NCBI GenBank assembly: GCA_031280685.1
Contig: JAITGM010000035.1
Coordinates: forward strand, 1-64,000
Reading direction: 5' to 3'
Source: Christensenellaceae bacterium
Lineage (GTDB): Bacteria; Bacillota; Clostridia; Christensenellales; UBA1750
Length of the DNA stretch: 64,000 bases
Position 1 is the stretch's first letter. Every line of letters starts with the position of its first letter. Below, piece by piece: positions 1 to 8,150 of this stretch. Made by a program: the position numbers and the translations under genes. The notes under the pieces were generated by a model that did no database searches, was not told the origin of the DNA, and saw only the letters and a program-made list of their open reading frames with translations.

Positions 1-225
1 GATATTGCAGGGGTTTTCGCCCAAAATCACGCGCTTGAGCATGAGGGCATAGACGGGGCTGGCGCCGTCGCGCACTTCGCCATAGCCATACAGGCCCTGG
101 TTGGTGTCGATGCGCAGGATGTAATTTGCCCGATCAGTGCCGTACTGATGGACTTCGACGATCTTCATGTCTGTGATACGAAGATCCGCCGGGCTGGACG
201 CTGTGTTTTTAATGTTCACATCCAT
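1..225 (-). CDS. Mandelate racemase/muconate lactonizing enzyme family protein, N-terminal part
   Basis: This is the first 75 codons of a minus-strand gene that runs off the left edge. It starts at an ATG (225-223) behind a GGAGG Shine-Dalgarno. The peptide contains IRLRIDT-like beta strands and the stretch GLYGYGEVRDGASPVYALM followed by GENPCN. That matches the N-terminal capping domain of enolase-superfamily sugar-acid dehydratases and racemases. The catalytic barrel is outside the window, so the substrate cannot be named. It lies downstream of the guaB terminator and is probably a separate transcription unit. Confidence 0.7.
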   Translation of the reverse strand, partial: MDVNIKNTASSPADLRITDMKIVEVHQYGTDRANYILRIDTNQGLYGYGEVRDGASPVYALMLKRVILGENPCNI

Positions 226-272
226 TGGGGGAAGCCTCCTTCAAAGTATTTTTCCACTCGCTATGATAGCAT

Positions 273-308
273 AAAAAAAGAGGGCTTGCAATGGATTCAG
301 GCAAGCCC
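273..308 (-). terminator. Rho-independent terminator of guaB
   Basis: An 8-bp perfect stem (282-289 with 301-308, GGGCTTGC/GCAAGCCC) has an 11-nt loop. On the minus strand it is followed by CT and a seven-T run (279-273). It sits about 50 bases past the guaB stop. On the plus strand the stem is also followed by a T run, so it may work in both directions. Confidence 0.85.
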
Positions 309-355
309 AGTCACGTTTTTTTAAGGGTTTCGCGCTTTTGAAGCGGATTCGCGCG

Positions 356-1864
356 CTATTCGGCCTGCGCGCTGGGCCCGTTTTTCAAGATGACGTCGTG
401 CGCGCCGCCTTCGACGATGGAAGTGGACGAAACCAGGGTGAGGCGTGCCTTTTGCTGAAGCTCGGGGATGGTCAGCGCGCCCGCGTTGCACATGGTGGAG
501 CGTACCTTGGCCAGGGTTTGGGCCACATTGTCTTTCAGGGCGCCCGCGTAGGGCACGTAGGAGTCCACCCCCTCTTCAAAGCTGAGCTTTGAAGCGCCCC
601 CCATGTCGTAACGCTGCCAGTTGCGCGCCCGGTTTGAGCCTTCGCCCCAATATTCCTTGACGTAGTTGCCGTTCATGTTCAACCGCAGGGTGGGGCTTTC
701 GTCAAAACGGGCAAAATAGCGCCCCAGCATGAGGAAGTCAGCGCCCATGGCCAGCGCGATGGTGACGTGGTAGTCGTGCACGATGCCGCCATCTGAGCAG
801 ATGGGCACGTACACGCCGCTTTCTTCAAAGTATTCGTCGCGGGCCTTGGCCACCTCGATGAGCGCCGTGGCTTGGCCGCGCCCGATGCCCTTTTGCTCCC
901 GGGTGATGCAAATCGCGCCGCCGCCGATGCCGACCTTTACGAAATCGGCTCCCGCCTTGGCCAAAAAGAGGAAACCTTCGCGATCGACCACGTTGCCCGC
1001 GCCGACCTTTACTCTATCGCCGTAGTGCTCCCGAACCCACTCCAGGGTGTTTTTTTGCCATTCGCTATAGCCTTCTGACGAGTCGATACAAAGCAGATCG
1101 GCGCCTGCCTCGACCAGCGCGGGGACGCGCTGGGCGTAATCCCTTGAGTTGATGCCAGCGCCCACGATATAGCGCTTGCTTTGGTCTAAAAGCTCGGCCG
1201 GGTTCTCTTTGTGTGAGTCATAATCCTTGCGGAAGACGATGTATTTTAGCCGCTGCTGCGCCCCGAGGATGGGCAGCGCGTTGAGCTTATGATCCCAGAT
1301 GATGTCGTTGGCTTCCTTGAGGGTGGTGCTTTCCGGCGCGGTGATGAGCTTTTCGAAGGGCGTTATGAATTCCGCGACCTTGGTTTCGAGCGGCATGCGG
1401 CTGACGCGGTAATCACGGCTGGAAACGATGCCCAAAAGCTTGCCGGTGGCCGAGCCGTCCTCTGTGACCGCGACAGTGGTGTGGCCGGTCTTTTCTTTGA
1501 GGGCCAAAATATCGGCCAGGGTCTGATCCGGGCGCACGTTGGAATCGCTGACCACGAAGCCCGCCTTATAGGCCTTGACCCGCGAGATCATCGCGGCTTC
1601 GCTCTCGATGGACTGCGAGCCGTAAATAAAAGAAATGCCGCCCTCTTTCGCCAATGCAATCGCCATTTTATCGTCGGATACGGATTGCATGATGGCGGAA
1701 ACGAGCGGGATATTCATGGTCAAGTCAGGGACTTCTCCGCGCCGGTACTTGACGACCGCGGTTTTTAGGCTCACGTTTTGGGGAACACAGTCCGCGGCGG
1801 TATAGCCGGGGATGAGCAGGTACTCGCTAAAGGTCCGACTGGGTTCGGGATAGATAAAGGCCAT
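356..1864 (-). CDS. guaB: IMP dehydrogenase
   Basis: Catalyses NAD-dependent oxidation of IMP to XMP, the committed step of GMP synthesis, in the cytoplasm. The protein is about 502 residues, the usual length. It has the beta/alpha barrel split by a CBS-pair insert (about residues 98-213). The catalytic loop [19 protein letters not shown] holds the nucleophilic cysteine near residue 319. Downstream are the IMP-binding SDGGI segment and the [11 protein letters not shown] flap region. The loop has the [13 protein letters not shown] form rather than the GPGSICTTR form of Bacillus, a variant I associate with a distinct IMPDH subfamily. A TTG six bases upstream (1870) is in frame, but the ATG at 1864 has the better spacing from AAGGAG. 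It has its own promoter and terminator. Confidence 0.95.
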   Translation of the reverse strand: MAFIYPEPSRTFSEYLLIPGYTAADCVPQNVSLKTAVVKYRRGEVPDLTMNIPLVSAIMQSVSDDKMAIALAKEGGISFIYGSQSIESEAAMISRVKAYKAGFVVSDSNVRPDQTLADILALKEKTGHTTVAVTEDGSATGKLLGIVSSRDYRVSRMPLETKVAEFITPFEKLITAPESTTLKEANDIIWDHKLNALPILGAQQRLKYIVFRKDYDSHKENPAELLDQSKRYIVGAGINSRDYAQRVPALVEAGADLLCIDSSEGYSEWQKNTLEWVREHYGDRVKVGAGNVVDREGFLFLAKAGADFVKVGIGGGAICITREQKGIGRGQATALIEVAKARDEYFEESGVYVPICSDGGIVHDYHVTIALAMGADFLMLGRYFARFDESPTLRLNMNGNYVKEYWGEGSNRARNWQRYDMGGASKLSFEEGVDSYVPYAGALKDNVAQTLAKVRSTMCNAGALTIPELQQKARLTLVSSTSIVEGGAHDVILKNGPSAQAE

Positions 1865-1906
1865 GCTCAAACCACTCCTTTGTGCGCTTGATAAAAATTA
1901 AATGCC

Positions 1907-1935
1907 ATCTTACTCAAAGTCGGCCAAAATTACAA
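1907..1935 (-). promoter_or_regulatory. Sigma-A-type promoter of guaB
   Basis: On the minus strand TTGTAA (1935-1930) and TAAGAT (1912-1907) are separated by 17 bases. The -10 ends about 43 bases before the guaB ATG. The leader is too short for a purine riboswitch and I see none. Confidence 0.65.
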
Positions 1936-2140
1936 GAGGCGAAGCGGGGAAGGGGCGAAATTTAACATTTCACGGCCTAAAATCAGGCCGGCAGCCTCGA
2001 AATTCGCGGGCCGCAGCTCTGGCTTACGGAAAGAAGGGGGGCGATCCGCAAAGCGCCGGCGCGGCGAGCAGGCCCCCCTTCGTGAGCTAAAAGCCGCCAA
2101 CAGCCACGAAACCCGCAGGCTTGGAAGTTCTTCCTCGGCC

Positions 2141-2752
2141 TCATCTTTCCATCGCCGCCCGCAAAAAGGCTTCGAGCGCGGCGTGGCCGCGCAGCTCATG
2201 GTCGAAAAAATGGGTTTCCATGCCCATTTGCGTCGGAACGACCAGGTTTTTGGCCGAATTGCCGATAAAGGCGCAAGCTGAAGCGGGAAGATCGAGCGCG
2301 CGCAGGGCGAATTCGAAGATCGCGGGGCCGTCCTTGCCGGAGCCGACGCGGGCCGAAACCGCGACCGCGTCAAAGAGCGGCTCCAGGCCGAAGATGCCCA
2401 AAATCGCGTCGATTCGGTCTGCCTTATTGTCGGTGATCAGGGCGGTTTTCAGCTCCCTGGTCCGCAACGTGCGGAGCAAGGCCAGCATGCGCTCGTCCAT
2501 CGGGGTTCGCCGATAGATCTCCCGCAAGCATCCCACGGGGATTTTTGCCCCGAGCGCCTCGCAAAAGGCCGGCTAGATCGCCCCATGGGTGGTTTTGCCC
2601 AAGAGCAGATCCCCGTTGAAGGGGCAGTAAGCGACCAGCACCCTTTCAAAGGGCAAGCCCGAAAGCCCCGCGAGCGCCGTGCAAATCGACTGGCTGCCCG
2701 TGGCGTCCGTGGTCAAAACGCCGTCAAAGTCGAACAAAACGGCTTGCGGTAT
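2141..2752 (-). pseudogene. HAD-superfamily phosphatase, inactivated
   Basis: Read in one frame from 2752 to 2141, this is about 204 codons of a phosphoglycolate-phosphatase-like HAD protein. Motif I is AVLFDFDGVLT near the N-terminus and motif II is TALITDN. The motif that should read GDS, supplying a magnesium ligand, reads IGNSAKN, so the aspartate is lost. An in-frame TAG interrupts after the THGAI segment (about 2574). The position where a start is expected, 9 bases after a good AAGGAGG, is ATA (2752-2750) instead of ATG. Two stop/start lesions plus a lost metal ligand make it a pseudogene. The preceding gene on the same strand (methyltransferase) is also broken. Confidence 0.8.
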
Positions 2753-2784
2753 GGGATTTATCCTCCTTAACTTTGCGCGCTTTT

Positions 2785-3570
2785 CTAGCGCTTTTGAAAG
2801 ACGTCGAGCCAGTGGTGGCTCAGGCCCAGCATGTCGGCCCTTTCGCAGAGGGCGAAGTGGTAGTGAAGGCAGAGGGTGAAGCGCTCCTCGCTCATCGCGT
2901 CCACATCGGCGCGCATGTGGTTGGTGTAAAGATCGGTGGCGACGAAGTGCAGGCGCTCGGCATCGCCGAAGGGCGCCATCAGCGCGCCGATATCCTCCTT
3001 GCGGCAGATCTCAAAGGCGTCTTCCGGCCCGGAATGGGCGGCGAAGCCGATGGGGTCGATCTTGCCTCGGCGAATGTAGTCGTCCATGTCGAACTTAGCC
3101 AGCTTAAAGAACTCGAGCATCTAGGTCGCGTCGCTGCTGCAGTAGTCCGCGAAGACGGTGCCGCCCTTTTTCGTCACGCGCAGGGCATCTGAGATGGCCG
3201 CGCGCTTGTCGTCCATGGTGAAGAGGTGATAGAGCGGCCTCAAGACCAGGGTGAGGTCGAAGCGCTCATCTTCGAAGAAGGAAAGATCCCTCGCGTCGCC
3301 CTGGCGGATGGTGACCGGCTCGTCAGGGGCTTGCTTTGCCTTAAAAAGCTCGATGTTGTGCGCGACGTACTCCACGACGCGATAGCCCTTTTAAGCCAGC
3401 GCGTGGCTGTAGCGCCCGGTGGCGGCGCCGATTTCGGCGATGGTTGCCCACGGGAAAAGCCTTTTTTCGATGTGGCGCGTCGTCGTCAAAAACTCGACCT
3501 GGCCGTGCTTTGAGAGGAGGCGGCCCTCCTCGTCATAATTCGCATAAAAGACGCTCAAATGGTTCTGCAT
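2785..3570 (-). pseudogene. Class I SAM-dependent methyltransferase, inactivated
   Basis: One continuous frame from ATG 3570 (AAGGAGG six bases upstream) to 2785 encodes a roughly 260-codon methyltransferase. It has IAEIGAATGRYSHALA (motif I), RQGDARDLSFF (acidic motif), DLTLVLRPLYHLF and LRVTKKGGTVFADYC. It is cut by an in-frame TAA at 3391-3393, just after the SAM loop, and by an in-frame TAG at 3121-3123. Both fit CAA/CAG to TAA/TAG changes. No frameshift is needed, so the decay looks recent. TAG and TAA end intact genes elsewhere in the window, so stop reassignment is not the explanation. Confidence 0.8.
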
Positions 3571-3600
3571 GGCTGCCTCCTTCAAAAGAAAGGGCAGAGT

Positions 3601-3631
3601 AAGGAAAAGGCCCGGCAAAAAGCGCCGGGCC
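3601..3631 (-). terminator. Rho-independent terminator of the aldehyde-reductase operon
   Basis: The stem GGCCCGGC/GCCGGGCC (3631-3624 with 3616-3609 on the minus strand) has a GCTTTTT loop and is followed by TTTTCCTT. It lies 18 bases beyond the aldo/keto reductase stop and ends the three-gene operon before the methyltransferase pseudogene. Confidence 0.85.
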
Positions 3632-3648
3632 TCGCCGTCTGCGTATCT

Positions 3649-4569
3649 TTAGGGGAGGATATTCCCCGCGGCGAGATGGATTCGGTACCATTCCTCGCGG
3701 GTGATGGTGATCTCGGTCGCCCGGATGCAATCCTTCAGGCGGCCAAGGTTCATCGTGCCGGTGACGGGCTGCATCTTCGCCGGATGGCGGATCAGCCAGG
3801 CCATGGCGATGGTGGTGGGCGAAACGCCGTATTTGGCGGCGATCTCGTCGATGGCGAGGTTTAGCTCGGGGTATTTTTCGCTGCCCAGGAAGACCCCTTC
3901 GAAGAAGCCGTACTGGAAGGGGGACCAGGGCTGGATGGTGATGTCGTTCAGGCGGCAGAAGTCCAAAACGCCGCCGTCGCGGTTCACCGCGTCGGAATCG
4001 AGCATGTTCACGTGGGTGCCCTGCGAGATCATCGTGGCGTTGGTGATGCTCAATTGCAGCTGGTTGGCCACGATGGGCTGCGTTAAGGATTTTTGCAGCA
4101 GCTGCATTTGCATCGGGTTCTGGTTGGAAACGCCGAAATTCAGCACCTTGCCCGCTTGGAAGAGCTCGTCGAAGGCCTCGGCGACTTCCTCGGGCTCCAC
4201 GAGGGCATCGGGCCGGTGCAGGAGCAGCACGTCGATATGGTCGGTCTGCAGGCGCTTGAGGCTGCCCTCGACCGATTCGAGGATGTGCTTCTTCGAAAAA
4301 TCGAACATCTTGCCGGGCACGATGCCGCACTTGGTCTGCAAGATCATCTGCTGGCGGACGGAGGGGCTCATGCCGATCGCGTCCGCGAAGATCGCCTCGC
4401 ACTTGCTGCCGCCGTAGATGTCTGCGTGGTCGAAGAAGTTCGCGCCCTCGTCGATTGCGCTGCGGATGAAGCTTTCGGCCTCGTTTTTGGCCAGGCCGTT
4501 GATGCGCATGCAGCCAACTGCGATGCTCGGCACCAGCAGGCTAGATTTGCCTAAGCGAATGGTCTTCAT
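3649..4569 (-). CDS. Aldo/keto reductase
   Basis: A 306-residue (alpha/beta)8-barrel NADPH-dependent oxidoreductase of the YdhF/Tas-like branch. The catalytic tetrad is visible: Asp and Tyr in ANFFDHADIYGG, Lys in ILQTKCGI and His in VLLLHRPD. The cofactor-binding region GTMNLGRLKDCIRA is near the C-terminus. It is the last gene of the operon behind the iron alcohol dehydrogenase and the VOC protein and is followed by a strong terminator. The physiological substrate is unknown. The context suggests reduction of aldehydes or ketones under MerR control. Confidence 0.9.
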   Translation of the reverse strand: MKTIRLGKSSLLVPSIAVGCMRINGLAKNEAESFIRSAIDEGANFFDHADIYGGSKCEAIFADAIGMSPSVRQQMILQTKCGIVPGKMFDFSKKHILESVEGSLKRLQTDHIDVLLLHRPDALVEPEEVAEAFDELFQAGKVLNFGVSNQNPMQMQLLQKSLTQPIVANQLQLSITNATMISQGTHVNMLDSDAVNRDGGVLDFCRLNDITIQPWSPFQYGFFEGVFLGSEKYPELNLAIDEIAAKYGVSPTTIAMAWLIRHPAKMQPVTGTMNLGRLKDCIRATEITITREEWYRIHLAAGNILP

Positions 4570-4594
4570 TTCCTTTTCTTTATCCTCTCTCGCC

Positions 4595-4981
4595 TTAATA
4601 GACGGTGAAGAACTCGATCACTTCATCGTCCGGCCCCAAGACGAAGGCGTTGCTCATGGCCATGGAGCCCAGCTTGCCCTCGTGCGGCTCACTGCGCGAA
4701 ACTGCGCCGGCGGCGATGGCCTGCGCGTAGGCGGCCTTTACGTCGTCCGCGTTCAGGCAGATATGGGCCCAGTGGGCGTCCTGTTCTTCCTTGCCTTCGC
4801 CGCGCGGAATCAGCTCGATGACCGCATTGCCTCCCAGATCCACCAGGTGGATGGTCTTGCCGCTATCGCCCATGGGGAAGGTATGCACGGTCTTGCCGCC
4901 CAGGCCCTTGAGGTAGAAGTCCAGGCTCTTGTCCATGTCTTGAACGAGCAGGCCGATATGGTGATAGCCGTTAATTTTCAT
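4595..4981 (-). CDS. VOC (glyoxalase-fold) protein
   Basis: A 128-residue vicinal-oxygen-chelate protein. It opens with INGYHHIGLLVQDMDKSLDFYLKGLG, carries a metal-ligand candidate His near the start and ends with EVIEFFTVY, whose Glu is the typical last ligand. The start at 4981 has GGAGG eight bases upstream; an earlier in-frame ATG has no ribosome site. It sits between alcohol dehydrogenase and aldo/keto reductase genes. A lactoylglutathione-lyase-like or epimerase role in carbonyl metabolism is an inference from that context. Confidence 0.85.
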   Translation of the reverse strand: MKINGYHHIGLLVQDMDKSLDFYLKGLGGKTVHTFPMGDSGKTIHLVDLGGNAVIELIPRGEGKEEQDAHWAHICLNADDVKAAYAQAIAAGAVSRSEPHEGKLGSMAMSNAFVLGPDDEVIEFFTVY

Positions 4982-5029
4982 CGCTTTTTCCTCCGTTTTT
5001 GCTCTTTTGGGGTTGTTTTCAGCCAAGAT

Positions 5030-6214
5030 TTATTTGGCGAGCTTGTAGATGCTGAGCACATCCTGCCAGGCCAGTTTTTTCAGGCCGCCCAGGGGGCGTT
5101 CCTCGCGGCCATAGGCCACGCCGGTCGCCTTTTTGGCCATGAGCTCGAAGTTCTTTTCTTCGATGCCCAGTTCGGTCAGTGTCTGGGGCAGACCCATCGC
5201 GCGGAAGAAGGCTGAAAGCTTGCCGATCGCCTCGAGAATGACGGAATCCGGGTCGCGGTAGCTGCCGTCCACGCCCATGACCTTCACGGCGAACTGCAGG
5301 AACATGGCCACGTTGTCTTTATAGACGTACTTCATCCAGCTCGGGGTCAAGACGGCCAGGCCGGCGCCGTGCGCTACATCATAAATGGCCGAAAGCTCGT
5401 GCTCCATGCCGTGGCAGGCCCAATCCTGCGCGCGCCCCATGCCCAGCAGCGAGTTGTGCGCCAGCGCGCCGCCGAAGCCGACCTCGCACCAGGCTTCGTA
5501 GTTGGACGGATCCTTTGAAACGATCAGCGCGTTTTTGATGATGGTCTTCAGCGTCGCCTCGCAAAGCGCATCGGTCAAATCAACGTTTTTGGTGTTGGTG
5601 AAGTAGCGCTCGAAGATGTGGCTCATCATGTCGGCCACGCCGTTTGCGATCTGGTTCTTGGGCAGGGTGAAGAAGAGCTCCGGGTTCATGATGGAAAAGA
5701 CCGGGCGCACGAGGTTGCTCGAGTAGCCCAGCTTCATTTGCTTTTCTTCGTTGCTGATGACCGTGCTCTCACTCGATTCCGAGCCCGCGGCGGGGATGGT
5801 CAGCACCGTGGCGACGGGCAGGGCCTTGGTGATGGGCTTCTTTTGCTCATACACTTCCCAAACGTCGCCCTCGTAATAGAAGCCGATGGCGATCGCCTTG
5901 GCCGAGTCGATTGCGGAACCGCCGCCCACGGCCAGGATGAAGTCCACGCCCTCTTTTTTGGCGAGCGCGATGCCCTCTTGGGCAAGAGAGAGCCTCGGGT
6001 TGGGCACGACGCCCCCAAGCTCCACAAAATCGACGCCGGCGGCCTTCAGGGAAGAAACCACCTTGGCATACAGCCCGCTCTTTTTGATTGACTGCGAGCC
6101 GTAGTGCAAAAGAACCTTCTTTGAGCCGGTGGCCTTGACCAGCTCGCCAACCTTCTGCTCCTCGTCCCTGCCGAAATAGATTCGGGTGGGGATGTACAGG
6201 TCGAAATTCGTCAT
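5030..6214 (-). CDS. Iron-containing alcohol dehydrogenase (butanol dehydrogenase-like)
   Basis: A 394-residue group III alcohol dehydrogenase that interconverts aldehydes and alcohols with NAD(P)H. The dinucleotide site is ILAVGGGSAIDSAKAIA and the iron ligands fall in NGVADMMSHIFERY (Asp, His), CHGMEHELSA (His) and VAHGAGLA (His). The opening FDLYIPTRIYFG is typical of the BdhA/YqhD branch. It is the first gene of an operon with the VOC and aldo/keto reductase genes, transcribed away from a merR gene. Regulation by that MerR is supported by the operator-promoter at 6295-6325. Confidence 0.93.
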   Translation of the reverse strand: MTNFDLYIPTRIYFGRDEEQKVGELVKATGSKKVLLHYGSQSIKKSGLYAKVVSSLKAAGVDFVELGGVVPNPRLSLAQEGIALAKKEGVDFILAVGGGSAIDSAKAIAIGFYYEGDVWEVYEQKKPITKALPVATVLTIPAAGSESSESTVISNEEKQMKLGYSSNLVRPVFSIMNPELFFTLPKNQIANGVADMMSHIFERYFTNTKNVDLTDALCEATLKTIIKNALIVSKDPSNYEAWCEVGFGGALAHNSLLGMGRAQDWACHGMEHELSAIYDVAHGAGLAVLTPSWMKYVYKDNVAMFLQFAVKVMGVDGSYRDPDSVILEAIGKLSAFFRAMGLPQTLTELGIEEKNFELMAKKATGVAYGREERPLGGLKKLAWQDVLSIYKLAK

Positions 6215-6258
6215 GGGAAAAACCTCCTTCGCGCTTACCCCGGGCGGCGCGGGAGGGA

Positions 6259-6288
6259 TTGCCCCCGCGAGCCCGGAAGGTGTATACT
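6259..6288 (+). promoter_or_regulatory. Possible merR promoter
   Basis: TTGCCC (6259-6264) and TATACT (6283-6288) are 18 bases apart on the plus strand. The dyad at 6297-6309 lies just downstream, which would allow autorepression. Confidence 0.45.
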
Positions 6289-6294
6289 GCCACT

Positions 6295-6325
6295 ATGTTA
6301 AACCTTAACGCCAACGCGAAGTCAA
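6295..6325 (-). promoter_or_regulatory. MerR-type promoter/operator of the alcohol dehydrogenase operon
   Basis: On the minus strand TTGACT (6325-6320) and TAACAT (6300-6295) are 19 bases apart, the over-long spacing typical of promoters activated by MerR proteins. The dyad GTTAA-3-TTAAC (6297-6309) overlaps the end of the spacer and the -10. The divergent merR gene starts at 6361, so the same site could also control merR. Confidence 0.65.
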
Positions 6326-6360
6326 GCGAAAAAGAAGAAAAAACGGAGGAGGGACCGGCC

Positions 6361-6762
6361 ATGACCATCAAGCAGGTAGCCGAACGAACCAACCTAAAGC
6401 CGCACGTGCTGCGCTTTTATGAAAAAGAGGGCCTGCTGCCCGAGGTGGAGCGCAGCCAAAGCGGCATCCGCCGCTATGGCGAGAATGATTTGGAGTGGCT
6501 GAGCCTAATCTGCTGCCTAAAGAACACGGGCATGAGCATCAAGCAGATCAAGGAGTTCGTCGAGCTTAGCCAGCGGGGAGGCGAAACCCTGCGCGCACGC
6601 TGCGAGATCTTGAGGGAGCACAAAAAAAGCGTAGAAAGGCAAATCGAAGAAATGCGCGGGCATCTCGAGAAGGTTAACGATAAAATCAAGCATTTTTCCG
6701 GGCAATACGAGGCCTATCAAGGCAAGGACGGCCGCCGCGGGGCGCAGGAAGAGGCTGGTTAA
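6361..6762 (+). CDS. MerR-family transcriptional regulator
   Basis: A 133-residue regulator. The N-terminal winged helix reads TIKQVAERTNLKPHVLRFYE, followed by the LPEVERSQSGIRRYGENDLEWL wing. A long coiled-coil dimerisation helix spans about residues 75-118. There is no cysteine pattern of metal sensors, which suggests an AdhR/YhdM-like sensor of carbonyl or other stress. The ATG at 6361 follows GGAGGAGGG. It is divergent from the alcohol dehydrogenase operon with a dyad between them, so that operon is the probable target. Confidence 0.85.
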   Translation: MTIKQVAERTNLKPHVLRFYEKEGLLPEVERSQSGIRRYGENDLEWLSLICCLKNTGMSIKQIKEFVELSQRGGETLRARCEILREHKKSVERQIEEMRGHLEKVNDKIKHFSGQYEAYQGKDGRRGAQEEAG

Positions 6763-6839
6763 GCTGGCCATCCGGCTGCACGCCTTCGATTTGGATCACA
6801 GCCTGCCGCGCGGAGACCCAAGCCTTTCTTCAATTGCTT

Positions 6840-7694
6840 CCCGGCCGAGGAAAGGGCAGCCGTGGAGTCGATCGATGATCACCATCTTCATCGGGAACAA
6901 TCAGAGGAGGGCATAGAGGGCGCAAGCTGGCTGGGCGACGAAACGAAGAAGACGGCGCTCAAAAAGCTGGACACGATGGCAGTGAAGCCGGGCTGGATCG
7001 ACAAGCCGGATTCTTTCACGAAGGATCTGAAACTCGTCAGCATAGAGGACGGCGGCAGCTTGGGTGGGCAACCTGATGGTGATTGAGCGGCGCAATCTCG
7101 CCCTGGGTGCTCGAGCCGCAGGGCAAGCCCGCCGATCGCGAAGCGTGAGACATACCCGCCCATGTGGTGAACGCGGGCTATACCCCGCTGACGAACACCG
7201 TCTCATTCCCGGCCGCGACCCTGTAGCCCTCGCCCTTCAGCCTGGACGCAAAGCCGGAAGGGAGCCTGAGCGCAAGCTGCTGGGTGATCGCGCACGAGAT
7301 TCGTGCGCGCCTTTGACGTGACCGGCCCGCAGTTTAACGAAGTGGGCAATGCGACCAATTGGCGGACGGTGGAAGACCGGCCGCGTTGGAGGGGCTGTGT
7401 GCGGCCGTTGTTGAGCACTGCGATGGCGCAGAGGCCGCCCCGGGACTAAAGAAAAGACCAACGGCAACCATACGCAAGGCGAGAATATCGCGGATTTGGG
7501 CGGCCTTTCCTGTGCGCTTGAGGCCTTGAAGTATACCGCTATACCGCGAACCGCGCGGATTATCGAGGGCTTGGTCGATTCGGGCCCGCCAGCATAAGGA
7601 TGCGTTCGAGTGAACATGCTCGTGCGGAACTTTGACGGGTTTTACGAAGGGAGGCATGTTCGTGAAGCCCGAAAAGAGGGTAATGGTCCAGTAA
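6840..7694 (+). pseudogene. M13-family (PepO/neprilysin-like) metallopeptidase remnant
   Basis: No intact frame exists here, but fragments in several frames line up in the order of an M13 peptidase: WLGDETKKTALKKLDTMAVK, then GYTPLTNTVSFPAATL, then VIAHEI with the zinc motif spoiled (second His is Arg and the frame shifts), then AFDVTGPQFNEVGNATNW, then NHTQGENIADLGGL, then NMLVRNFDGFYE, ending in PEKRVMVQ and TAA at 7692-7694. The GENIAD glutamate region is the third zinc ligand motif of the family. Several frameshifts and a stop make it non-functional. The N-terminal half appears lost; 6763-6840 may hold more remnant but I could not align it. Confidence 0.8.
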
Positions 7695-7711
7695 ACCGTT
7701 AAGGGGAGCGG

Positions 7712-7761
7712 GGCTTTTTCGCGGCCTGTGGGGCAAAGCGTAAAGAATCGGCGAAAAAGCC
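7712..7761 (+). repeat. Inverted repeat upstream of rpmE
   Basis: GGCTTTTTCGC (7712-7722) and its exact complement GCGAAAAAGCC (7751-7761) are separated by 28 bases. The right arm abuts the -35 box of the rpmE promoter. It could be a protein-binding site or an old terminator; no T run follows the stem directly. Confidence 0.5.
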
Positions 7762-7790
7762 TTGCTTTCCGCCCGTGGGAATGCTATAGT
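7762..7790 (+). promoter_or_regulatory. Promoter of rpmE
   Basis: TTGCTT (7762-7767) and TATAGT (7785-7790) have exact 17-base spacing. The predicted start of transcription is near 7797, leaving a leader of about 60 bases that is almost wholly folded. Confidence 0.8.
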
Positions 7791-7808
7791 GAGCGCTGGA
7801 GTTTAAAT

Positions 7809-7855
7809 GTTATCAACCACAGAAGGAAATTGTGGTTTGAAAGAGGTGAGATAAC
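7809..7855 (+). ncRNA. Candidate L31 leader RNA in front of rpmE
   Basis: Two nested stems fill the rpmE leader. GTTATC (7809-7814) pairs with GATAAC (7850-7855), the last base touching the start codon. AACCACA (7815-7821) pairs with TGTGGTT (7831-7837). The Shine-Dalgarno GAGGTGAG lies between the inner stem and the outer 3' arm, so folding or protein binding could mask it. Short L31 autoregulatory leaders are known in Firmicutes and other phyla. I infer that this is one, without having compared it with the model. Confidence 0.55.
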
Positions 7856-8053
7856 ATGAAGGAAAATACCCACCCCAACTATGGGAAGGCAGTGGTGCAC
7901 TGCGCCTGCGGCGAAACCTTCGAAACCGGGTCTGTAAAGGGCGAGCTCAAGGTTGAAATCTGCTCAAAATGCCATCCCTTCTTTACGGGCAGGCAGAAGC
8001 TGGTGGATACCGGCGGGCGCGTCGGCCGCTTCAAGAAGCGTTACGGCATCTAG
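7856..8053 (+). CDS. rpmE: 50S ribosomal protein L31, zinc-binding form
   Basis: A 65-residue large-subunit protein at the central protuberance bridging to the 30S head. It keeps the zinc ribbon: HCACG near residues 15-19 and [11 protein letters not shown] near residues 36-46, giving four cysteines. It is therefore the C+ form that is exchanged for a zinc-free paralog under zinc starvation in organisms that have both. It has its own promoter and a folded leader, and is followed by a terminator. rpmE followed by yqhQ and prmC-prfA is a common clostridial order. Confidence 0.97.
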   Translation: MKENTHPNYGKAVVHCACGETFETGSVKGELKVEICSKCHPFFTGRQKLVDTGGRVGRFKKRYGI

Positions 8054-8064
8054 CGACAAAGAAC

Positions 8065-8117
8065 GGACTGTTGCCCGGCGGGCTTGCCCCGCCTCGTGTG
8101 CGGCAGTCTGTTTTTCT
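8065..8117 (+). terminator. Terminator between rpmE and yqhQ
   Basis: A 10-bp stem with G-U pairs (8065-8074 with 8100-8109) encloses a smaller GCGGG/CCCGC hairpin and is followed by GTTTTTCT. It may only attenuate, since yqhQ downstream has no clear promoter of its own. Confidence 0.6.
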
Positions 8118-8150
8118 ATTCAAATCTACCTCAAAACGGAAGGGAACAGC

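Noticed and set aside
338-592. Plus-strand reading frames opposite guaB and many other long frames on the strand opposite known genes
   Set aside because: They are shadows typical of GC-rich coding DNA: no ribosome sites, no family resemblance, and full overlap with recognised genes.
1871-1935. Purine riboswitch before guaB
   Set aside because: The leader from the predicted promoter is only about 40 bases, too short for a riboswitch plus expression platform.
2141-3570. Stop-codon reassignment or programmed read-through to explain in-frame TAG and TAA
   Set aside because: TAG ends guaB, rpmE and ligA, and TAA ends several intact genes, so the standard code holds. The HAD gene also lost its start and a metal ligand, which points to decay.
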